This document shows positions 52,445 to 59,982 of a stretch of 59,982 bases of DNA, piece after piece. Location of the stretch: assembly GCA_029260715.1 (NCBI GenBank), contig JAJDCS010000008.1, forward strand, positions 1-59,982, given 5' to 3'. A model generated the notes under the pieces. The model made no database searches, was not told where the DNA came from, and was given only the letters and a program-made list of their open reading frames with translations. The stretch's first letter is position 1, and each line of letters starts with the position of its first letter. A program made the position numbers and the translations under genes. The DNA is from Phycisphaeraceae bacterium (lineage in GTDB: Bacteria > Planctomycetota > Phycisphaerae > Phycisphaerales > Phycisphaeraceae).

Positions 52445-54090
52445 GCAACGCTAACGAATCATTCTGGTCGCCCCAACAGTTGCAAGTAGCCACGCATGGG
52501 GTTTGGCTGCGCCCGCCTCAACAGCAAACCCTGCTGCCAGGGTTGAGCATCGACTCGCGCGCCATCGCACCCGGCCAAGCGTTTGTGGCGCTACCCGGCG
52601 AGCGCTTCGACGGCCACGGCTTTCTAGGCCAGGTGATTAGTGGGGGGGCCAAGCTCTTAATCGTGTCCCGCCCCGAGGCAGCCAAAGCCCTGCAAGACAA
52701 AACGATCGCTGTGCTGCACGTCCCCGACACGCACCGGGCGTTACTGGACTTGGCGTGCGCATACCGACAGGTCTTAGCCCAAGCCGGCACCAAGGTGATC
52801 GCGGTGACCGGCTCCAACGGCAAGACCACCACGCGTCGGCTCATTCACGCGGTGCTATCGACCCGCTACACCGGCACACAGAGCCCGCGCAGCTTTAATA
52901 ATCACATCGGCGTGCCGCTGACGCTGCTGGCCGCTAAGCAGGACGATGATTTCGTGGTCGTGGAGGTCGGCACCAATGCGCCCGGTGAGATTGCGGCGTT
53001 GGGCGCTATCGCTCAGCCGGACGCGGCGGTGATCACCACCATCGGCGAAGCCCACCTGGCGGGGCTGGGCGGCTTGAATGACATTGTGGCTGAAAAAGCG
53101 TCGCTGCTTGAGCACCTAAAGCCACAAGGCTTGGCGGTGGTGTATGGCGATGAGCCTTTGCTGGTGACTCACCTGAAGCAACGCCCGACCGGGGCAGCGG
53201 TGGTGCGGTTCGGGCGTGATCATGACAACCACCTGCAGTTGTGCGGCTGCGATAGCGATGCGGACGGCTTGAGCTTCGAAATCGTTATAAAACAGGGGTG
53301 GTCGCAACCCGTCATGCGCGCATCGAGAAATGCTGAATCGATGCGGAAACGAGAAGAGACCGCTCCCTTATCCGCCTCAGGCGGACGGCTCGTTGCGGAC
53401 GATTACGGATACACCCCATCTTCAGCCAGCCGTTTCCGCTTGCCGCTGCTCGGCAGTCATAACGCCTGCAACGCGCTGGCTGCGGTCGCGGTGGGGCGGT
53501 GGATGGGGCTAGACGACCGGCAGATCCAAGAGGGGTTGTTGCGTGCCGAAGTAGCCCCGATGCGCTTGAGCGTCAGCCGACTTGGTAACGCCTCACGCCC
53601 CCTGACCGTGATCAACGACGCCTACAACGCCAACCCGCAGTCCGTCGCCGCTTCCATCCACACGCTGGCCACGTTTGAGCCAAACCCGCCCAGCCGCCGC
53701 GTTCTGATTTTGGGCGACATGCTCGAACTGGGCGACGCTGGGGCCAAGCTCCACGAAGAAGTAGGGCGGCAACTCGCGGCGCTGCCATCGCTGATGGAGC
53801 AAGTGGCGCTGATCGGCCCGTTGATGAGCCACGCTGCCAAGGCACTGCGAGACGGGGGTTGGCCGTCGCACCGACTGCAGTATTTTGAATCGTGGGATGA
53901 CTCGATGGCCGACGAAATCACAGCCACGCTGCGCGCGGGCGACGTGGTGATGCTCAAAGCCTCGCGCGGCATGCGCCTCGAACGGCTCTTGCCCCGGTTT
54001 GAGCGGGCCGCGTCCGATTGGAGCCTGCCCCTCGCAAAAACACCAGACCAGCAAACTCAAAGCACAAGTGTTACTGTAGACCAAGCATGA
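52441..54090 (+). CDS. murF: UDP-MurNAc-tripeptide:D-Ala-D-Ala ligase with repeat-derived insertion
   Basis: A 549-residue Mur ligase adding D-Ala-D-Ala. ATP loop AVTGSNGKTTTRRLIHAVLS at about residue 122, SPRSFNNHIGVPLTLL, and the C-terminal INDAYNANPQSVAASI are intact. Between about residues 290 and 335 the sequence (SRNAESMRKREETAPLSASG onward) departs from Mur proteins; it encodes a variant of the dispersed repeat at 53358-53392. The frame is preserved and family sequence resumes at FRLPLLGSHNACNALAA. It is coupled to murE and mraY by ATGA overlaps. Confidence 0.94.
   Translation: MSNANESFWSPQQLQVATHGVWLRPPQQQTLLPGLSIDSRAIAPGQAFVALPGERFDGHGFLGQVISGGAKLLIVSRPEAAKALQDKTIAVLHVPDTHRALLDLACAYRQVLAQAGTKVIAVTGSNGKTTTRRLIHAVLSTRYTGTQSPRSFNNHIGVPLTLLAAKQDDDFVVVEVGTNAPGEIAALGAIAQPDAAVITTIGEAHLAGLGGLNDIVAEKASLLEHLKPQGLAVVYGDEPLLVTHLKQRPTGAAVVRFGRDHDNHLQLCGCDSDADGLSFEIVIKQGWSQPVMRASRNAESMRKREETAPLSASGGRLVADDYGYTPSSASRFRLPLLGSHNACNALAAVAVGRWMGLDDRQIQEGLLRAEVAPMRLSVSRLGNASRPLTVINDAYNANPQSVAASIHTLATFEPNPPSRRVLILGDMLELGDAGAKLHEEVGRQLAALPSLMEQVALIGPLMSHAAKALRDGGWPSHRLQYFESWDDSMADEITATLRAGDVVMLKASRGMRLERLLPRFERAASDWSLPLAKTPDQQTQSTSVTVDQA
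53358..53392 (-). repeat. Variant dispersed repeat inside murF
   Basis: GACCGCTCCCTTA and CGGCTCG match the ends of the family repeat, but the centre is replaced by the near-palindrome TCCGCCTCAGGCGGA. It is translated in frame as part of MurF. Confidence 0.65.
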
Positions 54091-55271
54091 TCTACAACCT
54101 GATTCTGCTATTAAAGCCGTGGCTGATCGAGCACGGCCTGTTCGGCTGGTTCCGGGTGTTCACGTTCATCACCTTCCGCGCGGTGCTGTCGATCGTGCTG
54201 GCCTTCCTGCTGGTCACGATGCTGGGCAAAGGGACCATCCGCTCGCTGCTGCGCCTGAAGATCGGCGACCACCCCGAGTTCTACAACAAGAGCCTCAATC
54301 AGCTCATGCGTCAGAAAGCCAACACGCCCACCATGGGCGGCATCCTCATCAGCGGGGCGATCCTGGTGGTGACGCTGCTGTTGGCGGACCTGAGCAGCTT
54401 CTACGTGCAGATGGCTTTGCTGTGCCTGATATGGCTGTCGGCGCTGGGCGGGGCGGACGACTGGCTCAAGCTCACCTCCGCACGCCGCAAGCCCGGCTCG
54501 CGCGAGGGGCTGTACTTCTGGGAAAAAATGGTGTTTCAGTTCGGCATCGCCGTGCTGCTGGGGCTGTTCATCCACCACCACGGCCAATCGAACGACCTGT
54601 CAAAGATGGCGTTTAGCCTCACGCTGCCGTTCACCAAGACGTGGGTGTACGACTTGGCTGCGAACGCGTATGTCCCGTCGCCCGATCTGATCGTTCTAGG
54701 CTCGCTGTCGTTTGTGCTGCTGACGCTGGTCGTGCTGGTCGGCTCATCCAACGCGGTGAACCTGACGGACGGCATGGACGGCCTGGCCAGCGGGATCATG
54801 GGCATCGTCGGCTTCGCGTTTATGCTGCTAACGTTGATCGCCGGCGAGGAAATCGACGCCAAGCGGCTGCTGCTGCCGTATATCCCGTATAGCTCCGAGT
54901 TAGCCGTGGTCGCGGGGGCGATCGTGGGCAGTTGTCTGGGGTTTTTGTGGTTCAACTGCAGCCCCGCGCAGGTTTTTATGGGCGACACCGGGTCGCTGCC
55001 GCTGGGTGGGCTGATCGGGTACATCGCCGTGGTGATCCGCCAGGAGCTGCTGCTGCTATTAATCGGCGGGGTGTTTGTGATGGAGGCTGGCAGCGTGATG
55101 CTTCAGATTGCGTACTTCAAGTTCACCGGCGGGCGGCGGGTGTTCCGCTGCGCGCCGATCCACCACCACTTCCACCTGGGCGGCTGGACCGAGCAGCAGG
55201 TGGTGGTGCGGTTTTGGCTAATTAGCGCCATCTTCGCGGCCGTGGCCCTAGCTACGATCAAGCTGCGGTAG
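54087..55271 (+). CDS. mraY: Phospho-N-acetylmuramoyl-pentapeptide transferase
   Basis: A 394-residue membrane enzyme making lipid I, with about 10 helices. Active-site motifs are NTPTMGGILI, DDWLKLTSARRKPGSREG, NLTDGMDGLASG and APIHHHFHLGGW. The ATG at 54087 overlaps the murF stop (ATGA), so the frame extension to 54018 is not the start. The next gene is not murD but a glycogen-debranching enzyme, so the division cluster is broken here. Confidence 0.97.
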   Translation: MIYNLILLLKPWLIEHGLFGWFRVFTFITFRAVLSIVLAFLLVTMLGKGTIRSLLRLKIGDHPEFYNKSLNQLMRQKANTPTMGGILISGAILVVTLLLADLSSFYVQMALLCLIWLSALGGADDWLKLTSARRKPGSREGLYFWEKMVFQFGIAVLLGLFIHHHGQSNDLSKMAFSLTLPFTKTWVYDLAANAYVPSPDLIVLGSLSFVLLTLVVLVGSSNAVNLTDGMDGLASGIMGIVGFAFMLLTLIAGEEIDAKRLLLPYIPYSSELAVVAGAIVGSCLGFLWFNCSPAQVFMGDTGSLPLGGLIGYIAVVIRQELLLLLIGGVFVMEAGSVMLQIAYFKFTGGRRVFRCAPIHHHFHLGGWTEQQVVVRFWLISAIFAAVALATIKLR

Positions 55272-55309
55272 GCTATACACTCTTTCACCGCTTGTAGGGA
55301 TCGACTACA

Positions 55310-57406
55310 TTGACAAGCATGGATTCAAACTGGCGCACGCACGACCTGACGATCGAAACGGGGCAGCCCGCGCTGGATTGGCTCGACCGCGAGTGGCTGC
55401 TAACCAACGGCACCGGCGCATACGCCATGGGCACCGCACCGGGTATCAACACAAGGCGGTACCACGGCCTGCTCGTCGCCGCCACGAAGCCGCCCGTGGG
55501 ACGGGTTGTCACCGTCAACCAGATGCTTGAACAACTGACAGTCAAGCACGCTGGTAAAGAGCAATCTTTTGACTTTTCGTCCTGTTCTTTCCGCGCCTCG
55601 GACGGCAACGAGGTTCTTTCGCCCCAGGGGCACACGATGTTGACGCGATTCGAGCGGGGCTTAAGCGTCCGGTGGACGTACCGGGCCGCGGTTGACGCGG
55701 ACCTCGACATCGAATTCACGCGTCAGCTCTGCCTGCACTGGCAAGAGCAAGCCGCCACGCTGCATTACGCCCTACGCGCCTTCAGCAACGGCAAACCGGC
55801 CGACCTGCCCCAGGGTGTGCTGTATATAAGCCCGATGCTCACGCTGCGCGACTTCCACGCGACGCTGCGCATGCAAAACGCGGGCAGCCTATCGCTGGAG
55901 ATCAAAGACAACGGCGTCGCGACCGTCCACCGCCAAGACACCGCCGTGACGCTCCAATGCGACACCGCCAAATTCGTCGGGATCAACCCCGCCAAGTCAG
56001 ACCCCTGGTGGCACGACGTGCATTACGAGCTAGAAACCCGGCGGGGCCAAGACGACGTCGAGGACTATTTCGTCCCCGGCCGGTACGAAGCGGAATTTAA
56101 GCCGTGCGCGGAAGTTAAGCTGGCCCTGACCCTTGCCTTCGGCGATCAACCCGCCAAGCCCTGCAACCCCGATCAAGCCGATCGCGGCAAGTACCTGGCC
56201 CCGGTATACGACCACCTAAAAAGCAAAGGTGACCGTGACGAGTTGCTCAGCCGCGCGTTCGCCATCGCAGCCGATGATTTCATCGTCACCCGCCGGTTCC
56301 GCGACAAGCCGCTCAAGACCGTTTTGGCCGGTTACCCCTGGTTCGCCGACTGGGGCCGCGACACGCAGATCTCCTTACCGGGACTGCTGCTAGCCACCGG
56401 CCGGTTTGAGGAGGCCCGTTCCACGCTTGAAGTATTCGCCGCCGCCATCAAAGACGGGCTGGTGCCTAATCGGTTTGACGACTTCGACCCCACCGCCGCG
56501 CACTACAACTCCGTCGATGCCAGCATGTGGTTCGTCCACGCGGCCATGGAGTACGTCCGCCTCACCAAAGACAAGCAGTCGTGGGACGGTTGGCTGGCCG
56601 ACGCGGCCGTGCAGGTGGTCGATGCGTTCCTGCGCGGCACGGTTTATGACATCCGCATGTCCGGTGACGGGCTGATCACCGCGGGCTCACCGGACACACA
56701 ACTCACGTGGATGGACGCCGCCTGCAACGGCGTGGTCTTCACGCCGCGCCACGGCAAAGCCGTCGAGATCAACGCACTGTGGTACAACGCACTGGTCGGG
56801 CTTGCCGAACTTTTCGCAACCTCAAATAAGCCGGTCGCAGACCACTACACCAAGCTGGCCAAGCGGGTCAAACGCGCTTTCGCAAAGGTTTTTTGGGACG
56901 ATGAACTCGGCTACCTAAGGGACCATACCTGGACCGATGAACACGGCGAAGAGCACACCGACCGGTCGTTACGCCCCAATCAGGTGTTCGCAGTCAGCCT
57001 CCCCCGCTCGCCGCTGCCGCTGACCAAGCAGCGCCTGGTGCTCAAAGCGGTGCAAGAGCAGTTGCTTACGCCCTTTGGCCTGCGCACGCTGCCCACCGAC
57101 GACCCCAACTACCACGGCCGATACACCGGCCCGCCGTTCGAGCGGGACAAAGCCTACCACCAAGGCACGGTCTGGCCGTGGCTGATCGGCCCCTACGCAG
57201 AGGGCGTGCTGCGCGTGGGCAAGTTCAGCCCCGCAGCCAAGCAGCAAGCCCGCCAGGTCATCACCCCCTTGATTCAGGAGTTGACCCAGCGTGGCCTGGG
57301 CCAACTCCATGAAATCCACGAAGGCGACGCGCCGCACCGCCAAGTCGGGTGCATGGCCCAGGCGTGGTCCATCGCGGAAGTGCTGCGTGTATACACGATG
57401 CTATAA
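55310..57406 (+). CDS. Bacterial glycogen-debranching enzyme (amylo-alpha-1,6-glucosidase)
   Basis: 698 residues. The N-terminal beta-sandwich domain (NGTGAYAMGTAPGINTRRYH GLLVA region, residues 28-55) is followed by an (alpha/alpha)6 catalytic barrel, GH133-type: AGYPWFADWGRDTQISLPGL near residue 345 and the C-terminal RDKAYHQGTVWPWLIGPYAEG. It removes alpha-1,6 branches left by phosphorylase. A TTG at 55310 lies 9 nt after AGGGA and is better placed than the ATG at 55319. Confidence 0.92.
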   Translation: MTSMDSNWRTHDLTIETGQPALDWLDREWLLTNGTGAYAMGTAPGINTRRYHGLLVAATKPPVGRVVTVNQMLEQLTVKHAGKEQSFDFSSCSFRASDGNEVLSPQGHTMLTRFERGLSVRWTYRAAVDADLDIEFTRQLCLHWQEQAATLHYALRAFSNGKPADLPQGVLYISPMLTLRDFHATLRMQNAGSLSLEIKDNGVATVHRQDTAVTLQCDTAKFVGINPAKSDPWWHDVHYELETRRGQDDVEDYFVPGRYEAEFKPCAEVKLALTLAFGDQPAKPCNPDQADRGKYLAPVYDHLKSKGDRDELLSRAFAIAADDFIVTRRFRDKPLKTVLAGYPWFADWGRDTQISLPGLLLATGRFEEARSTLEVFAAAIKDGLVPNRFDDFDPTAAHYNSVDASMWFVHAAMEYVRLTKDKQSWDGWLADAAVQVVDAFLRGTVYDIRMSGDGLITAGSPDTQLTWMDAACNGVVFTPRHGKAVEINALWYNALVGLAELFATSNKPVADHYTKLAKRVKRAFAKVFWDDELGYLRDHTWTDEHGEEHTDRSLRPNQVFAVSLPRSPLPLTKQRLVLKAVQEQLLTPFGLRTLPTDDPNYHGRYTGPPFERDKAYHQGTVWPWLIGPYAEGVLRVGKFSPAAKQQARQVITPLIQELTQRGLGQLHEIHEGDAPHRQVGCMAQAWSIAEVLRVYTML

Positions 57407-57490
57407 GTATTATGGCCGTGGCGGACCGGTCCCATCTGACCCACCCATTTGACCGGGGTTACAGCACGCACAACAATAAACCGCTTCGCC

Positions 57491-57564
57491 GGCCGCGTGC
57501 CCGAGTGGACTAAGGGGACGGATTGCAAATCCGTTATTCGTGGGTTCGAATCCCACCGCGGCCT
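57491..57564 (+). tRNA. tRNA-Cys (GCA)
   Basis: A 74-nt cloverleaf: acceptor GGCCGCG/CGCGGCC, anticodon loop TTGCAAA (GCA) between ACGGA and TCCGT, T arm GTGGGTTCGAATCCCAC, discriminator T (U73, typical for tRNA-Cys), no encoded CCA. Confidence 0.96.
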
Positions 57565-57700
57565 ATTCTGGGAAAATCGTCGGGGAGGCGTGACAAGATG
57601 TTGGGGGGCCGGCTACAACGCCGCGGCTTGTGACGTGAGCAAGACCGAGGCGATCGTGGGTTTACCCGGCCCAAGACGGACAACGACGGACCCGCTAATC

Positions 57701-58609
57701 ATGATCCCTCGCGAACCTCCCAGGGGCCCCCAGTTGGGCTTTTTGTATGTCCCGCCGTACCGCGTTCAGGGCGTGTCGATCGCCGGCGAGCAGGCAGCCG
57801 TACAGGTACCGGAGCTGGATGTCTGCTTCGACATCGGCCTGTGCCCGCGCCCGGCGCTGGCAAGCCCCTACGTCGCGCTGACGCACGGGCACATGGACCA
57901 CGCGGCCGGCCTGGCGTATTACTTCTCGCAGCGCCACTTCCAGGGCATGGGCGTGGGCACGGTCGTCTGCCACCCGCTCTTGGAGCAGCCCATCCGCAAC
58001 ATCATGCGCGCCTGGGTCGACGTGGAGGGCCAGCAAACGCCGTACAAGCTTGTGGCCCTGCCGCCCGACGGCGAGATCGAGATCAAGAACAACATCTACC
58101 TGCGCGCTTTTTCCACCATCCACACCGACTCATCCGTGGGATACGTCGTGCTCGAGCGACGGAGCAAGCTCAAGCCCGAATTGGTCGGCCTGCCCCAGGA
58201 AAAACTGATGGAGCTGAAGCGAAGCGGCCAGGAGATCACACGCACGCTTGAGATCCCGCTGGTGTGCTACACGGGCGACACGCAGTGGGGCGACCACTTC
58301 GACCGCCCCGACGTGCTCGAATCGCAAACCCTGATCACCGAGTGCACATTCTTAGAGCCGGGCCACAAAGACCGCGCCGCCATCGGCAAGCACCTTCACC
58401 TGGACGACATTGTCCGCTTGCTTGAGCGGTGCAAGTCCAGCGCGGTGGTGCTCACGCACCTGTCGCGGCGGACCAACATGAACGAAGCCCGCCAGCAGAT
58501 CGATGAGAAGATCCCACCCGAACACCGCGACCGCCTGCACGTGCTCATGGACCGCCGCGCCAACCGCGACCGTTACGAGCGACAGCTACGCGAGGTTGAG
58601 GCGGGGTAA
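57701..58609 (+). CDS. RNase Z-like metallo-beta-lactamase-fold hydrolase
   Basis: A 302-residue zinc hydrolase. The metal motif is LTHGHMDHAAGL, with further ligands in VCYTGDTQWG and VLTHLSRRTN. The layout resembles short RNase Z/ElaC-type tRNA 3' processing enzymes. The reading frame opens at 57449 and runs through tRNA-Cys, but the ATG at 57701 starts the homologous region. The gene lies 136 nt downstream of tRNA-Cys, a tRNA without encoded CCA that would need such processing. Function as tRNase Z is likely but not certain; another MBL activity is possible. Confidence 0.8.
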   Translation: MIPREPPRGPQLGFLYVPPYRVQGVSIAGEQAAVQVPELDVCFDIGLCPRPALASPYVALTHGHMDHAAGLAYYFSQRHFQGMGVGTVVCHPLLEQPIRNIMRAWVDVEGQQTPYKLVALPPDGEIEIKNNIYLRAFSTIHTDSSVGYVVLERRSKLKPELVGLPQEKLMELKRSGQEITRTLEIPLVCYTGDTQWGDHFDRPDVLESQTLITECTFLEPGHKDRAAIGKHLHLDDIVRLLERCKSSAVVLTHLSRRTNMNEARQQIDEKIPPEHRDRLHVLMDRRANRDRYERQLREVEAG

Positions 58610-58661
58610 CAACCGTGTTCCACGGCGCATACCTAAGCGATCACCGCGTATAGAATCAAGC

Positions 58662-59492
58662 GTGACGATTCATGACGCGAAACACACAGCCTTGAAACGC
58701 CCCGCGGCGGCGTCTCCGCTGGCCACGAACCGCTCTGTGAAAATTATCGCCGACCCAGAAGACGACCCCGCGCTACGCCGATCCGCGGATGGGCTGGCGC
58801 GGCGGCTAAACCTGCTTGCCACGGAACCGGCGGAACCCAGCCCAGGTATGCAGCTAGCGGTGACGCCGCTGCGCCTGGAGCTGCGCATCAACGCCGAACA
58901 CCGCACGCGACCCGTCTGCGTGGACTTTTCCAAGCTCGACACGTCGTCTCCCGCCGGCCGCAGCAGCCGCCAGCCGTTGGCCAAAGCGGTAGGGGGGCGC
59001 AAACTCGTTCGCGACACCCACGTCGTCGACGCGACGGCCGGGTGGGGGGAAGACGCATGGCTATTGGCATCGCTGGGGTGTCGGGTGACCATGATCGAGC
59101 GGTCACCGGTTGTGGCGGCCCTGCTGGCCGATGGACTCGAACGCGCCAAGCAATTTAATTCCGATGTGGCTCAACGGATTAGCTTGGTCGTGGGGGACGC
59201 GTGCGCCGTGTTGCCGGGTATCAAGCCGCAGCCGGGGGTGGTTTACTTGGACCCCATGTTTCCGGTCAGGCGGTCCAGCGCGTTGGAGCGCATGCCCATG
59301 CGCGTGCTGCGAGCGGTGGTGGGTGACGACGCCGACGCCCCGGGCTTGTTCGATGCGGCGTGTAGGGCGGCGCAGCGACGGGTGGTGGTCAAACGCCCGC
59401 TGCGAGCCGAGCCGCTGGCGCCCGGCCCGGTGGCCACGCACAAAGGCAAAGGCGTGCGGTACGACGTGTACCCGATCACCGCGCGGCCTTAG
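58662..59492 (+). CDS. rsmJ: 16S rRNA (guanine-1516-N2)-methyltransferase
   Basis: A 276-residue SAM-dependent methyltransferase. The SAM loop is VDATAGWGEDAWLLASLG, the acidic residue ending strand 2 is in VTMIERSP, and the catalytic motif is VYLDPMFPVRRSSAL; RYDVYP closes the domain, as in RsmJ (YhiQ). The start is taken as GTG 58662, directly preceded by a TAGAAT box at 58651-58656 without a ribosome site. A longer frame opens at 58503 inside the previous gene. Confidence 0.87.
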   Translation: MTIHDAKHTALKRPAAASPLATNRSVKIIADPEDDPALRRSADGLARRLNLLATEPAEPSPGMQLAVTPLRLELRINAEHRTRPVCVDFSKLDTSSPAGRSSRQPLAKAVGGRKLVRDTHVVDATAGWGEDAWLLASLGCRVTMIERSPVVAALLADGLERAKQFNSDVAQRISLVVGDACAVLPGIKPQPGVVYLDPMFPVRRSSALERMPMRVLRAVVGDDADAPGLFDAACRAAQRRVVVKRPLRAEPLAPGPVATHKGKGVRYDVYPITARP

Positions 59493-59971
59493 CCGCCGTC
59501 TTCGCCGAAACGGATGTCGGCGCTTGAGTACGTTGTGCCGTAGTTGAGGCGGAGGTTGACGACCTGCTCGACGCCGGTGTGGAACTGCTTTTCTGATAGT
59601 TCAGCCAAGGGATGGAGATACGCGGCCCACACCTGGCCTTTCCAGATGGCGTAGCGGGCGTCGAGCGTGCGGTCGAAGTTGGCTTCAAGCATCTTGCGCA
59701 GCTTGTCGGGGTCGATCTCCGCAGCGGCGGCTACCGGGGAGATGACGCGCATCCGGTTGTGTTGCTCGTCAGCCAAGACCGTGACCGGCGTGTCGTGAAC
59801 GCGGAAAAACCACCGCCCGGGCTGCTCGTTCACATCGTTGGACCACCGCTGGATGAACTTTCTCAAGGATGCGTAATCGGTGATGGGGTTGGCCTGCTGA
59901 GGCGGTGCCTCTTGGTTTGACGCCGTGCTGGGCAGGGCTAGCAACACAGCGCAAAGACCCGCAACGGCCAT
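59489..59971 (-). CDS. Exported YbjN/CesT-like protein, possibly 5' truncated
   Basis: At least 160 residues. The N-terminus is the hydrophobic core and cleavage site of a signal peptide (AVAGLCAVLLALPSTASNQE) but lacks the usual positively charged start, so the true start may lie beyond the window edge 11 nt away. The mature part (ASLRKFIQRWSNDVNEQPGR, LDARYAIWKGQVWAAYLHPL, VVNLRLNYGTTYSS) resembles the YbjN/type III chaperone-like alpha/beta fold. Function unknown. Its stop overlaps the rsmJ stop region by 4 nt. Confidence 0.65.
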   Translation of the reverse strand: MAVAGLCAVLLALPSTASNQEAPPQQANPITDYASLRKFIQRWSNDVNEQPGRWFFRVHDTPVTVLADEQHNRMRVISPVAAAAEIDPDKLRKMLEANFDRTLDARYAIWKGQVWAAYLHPLAELSEKQFHTGVEQVVNLRLNYGTTYSSADIRFGEDGG

Positions 59972-59982
59972 CGCGGTGGGGT

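Noticed and set aside
57449-57700. N-terminal extension of the RNase Z-like protein
   Set aside because: It translates the tRNA-Cys gene. The homologous sequence begins after the ATG at 57701.

Overview
The window is 60 kb of a GC-rich bacterial chromosome, most likely from a planctomycete of the class Phycisphaerae. The main pointers are a secreted beta-helix-like protein with both a dockerin pair and a PEP-CTERM sorting tail (36151-38337), a CstA with an inserted zinc ribbon, scattered rather than clustered cell-division and complex I genes, a GH16 glycanase, and many short palindromic intergenic repeats. The organism assignment is inference; no rRNA gene is present. MurE carries the DNPR motif of meso-diaminopimelate ligases, so the organism should make a Gram-negative type peptidoglycan.

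Layout. 1-3315 is the right end of an integrated mobile element: a replication-type winged-helix protein, a second winged-helix protein, an excisionase-like protein, an XRE repressor with its own promoter, and a tyrosine integrase whose reading frame runs through the host tRNA-Tyr gene (attachment site). 3481-9343 holds a GH16 enzyme, a CPA2 antiporter and two unknown envelope proteins. 9810-17060 is centred on nucleotide metabolism: dcd, an unknown gene, B12-dependent ribonucleotide reductase with a structured leader, a possible non-coding RNA with a strong terminator, cmk and plsC. 17112-25237 has a DUF1275-STAS fusion, cstA, a LEA14-like lipoprotein, nadB, an outer-membrane barrel, a gamma-carbonic anhydrase and hisA. 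25489-29426 is a two-gene signalling operon (histidine kinase, REC-GGDEF-EAL). 29372-34874 includes an ftsW/rodA gene and a five-gene minus-strand operon that starts with nuoA and continues with a lipoprotein, an ABC ATPase, a membrane coiled-coil protein and a macro-domain protein. thyX, the PEP-CTERM protein and nuoB follow.

The most interesting region is 39100-44838. A promoter and a SAM-I type riboswitch precede a threonine-synthase-like PLP enzyme, a MoaD/ThiS-like sulfur carrier ending in GG, a NIL-domain protein, a MoeB/ThiF-like activating enzyme, two DinB-family proteins and a cysteine desulfurase. SAM control is expected for methionine synthesis, not threonine synthesis. Every part needed to move persulfide sulfur onto a carrier protein and then to a PLP enzyme is present. 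I infer a protein-thiocarboxylate homocysteine synthesis pathway in which the threonine-synthase homologue adds sulfur to O-phosphohomoserine. It is analogous to, but built differently from, the HcyS/MetY and CysO/CysM systems.

The rest (44934-59982) is mainly housekeeping: bioF, an HU protein, def-fmt, an oligopeptide-binding lipoprotein with a displaced signal peptide, murE-murF-mraY, a glycogen-debranching enzyme, tRNA-Cys, an RNase Z-like hydrolase, rsmJ and a partial exported protein. A dispersed palindromic repeat family occurs at least six times, twice at the 5' end of a coding region and once inside murF. Several genes have a -10-like box 5-9 nt before the start codon and no Shine-Dalgarno sequence, suggesting leaderless mRNAs.
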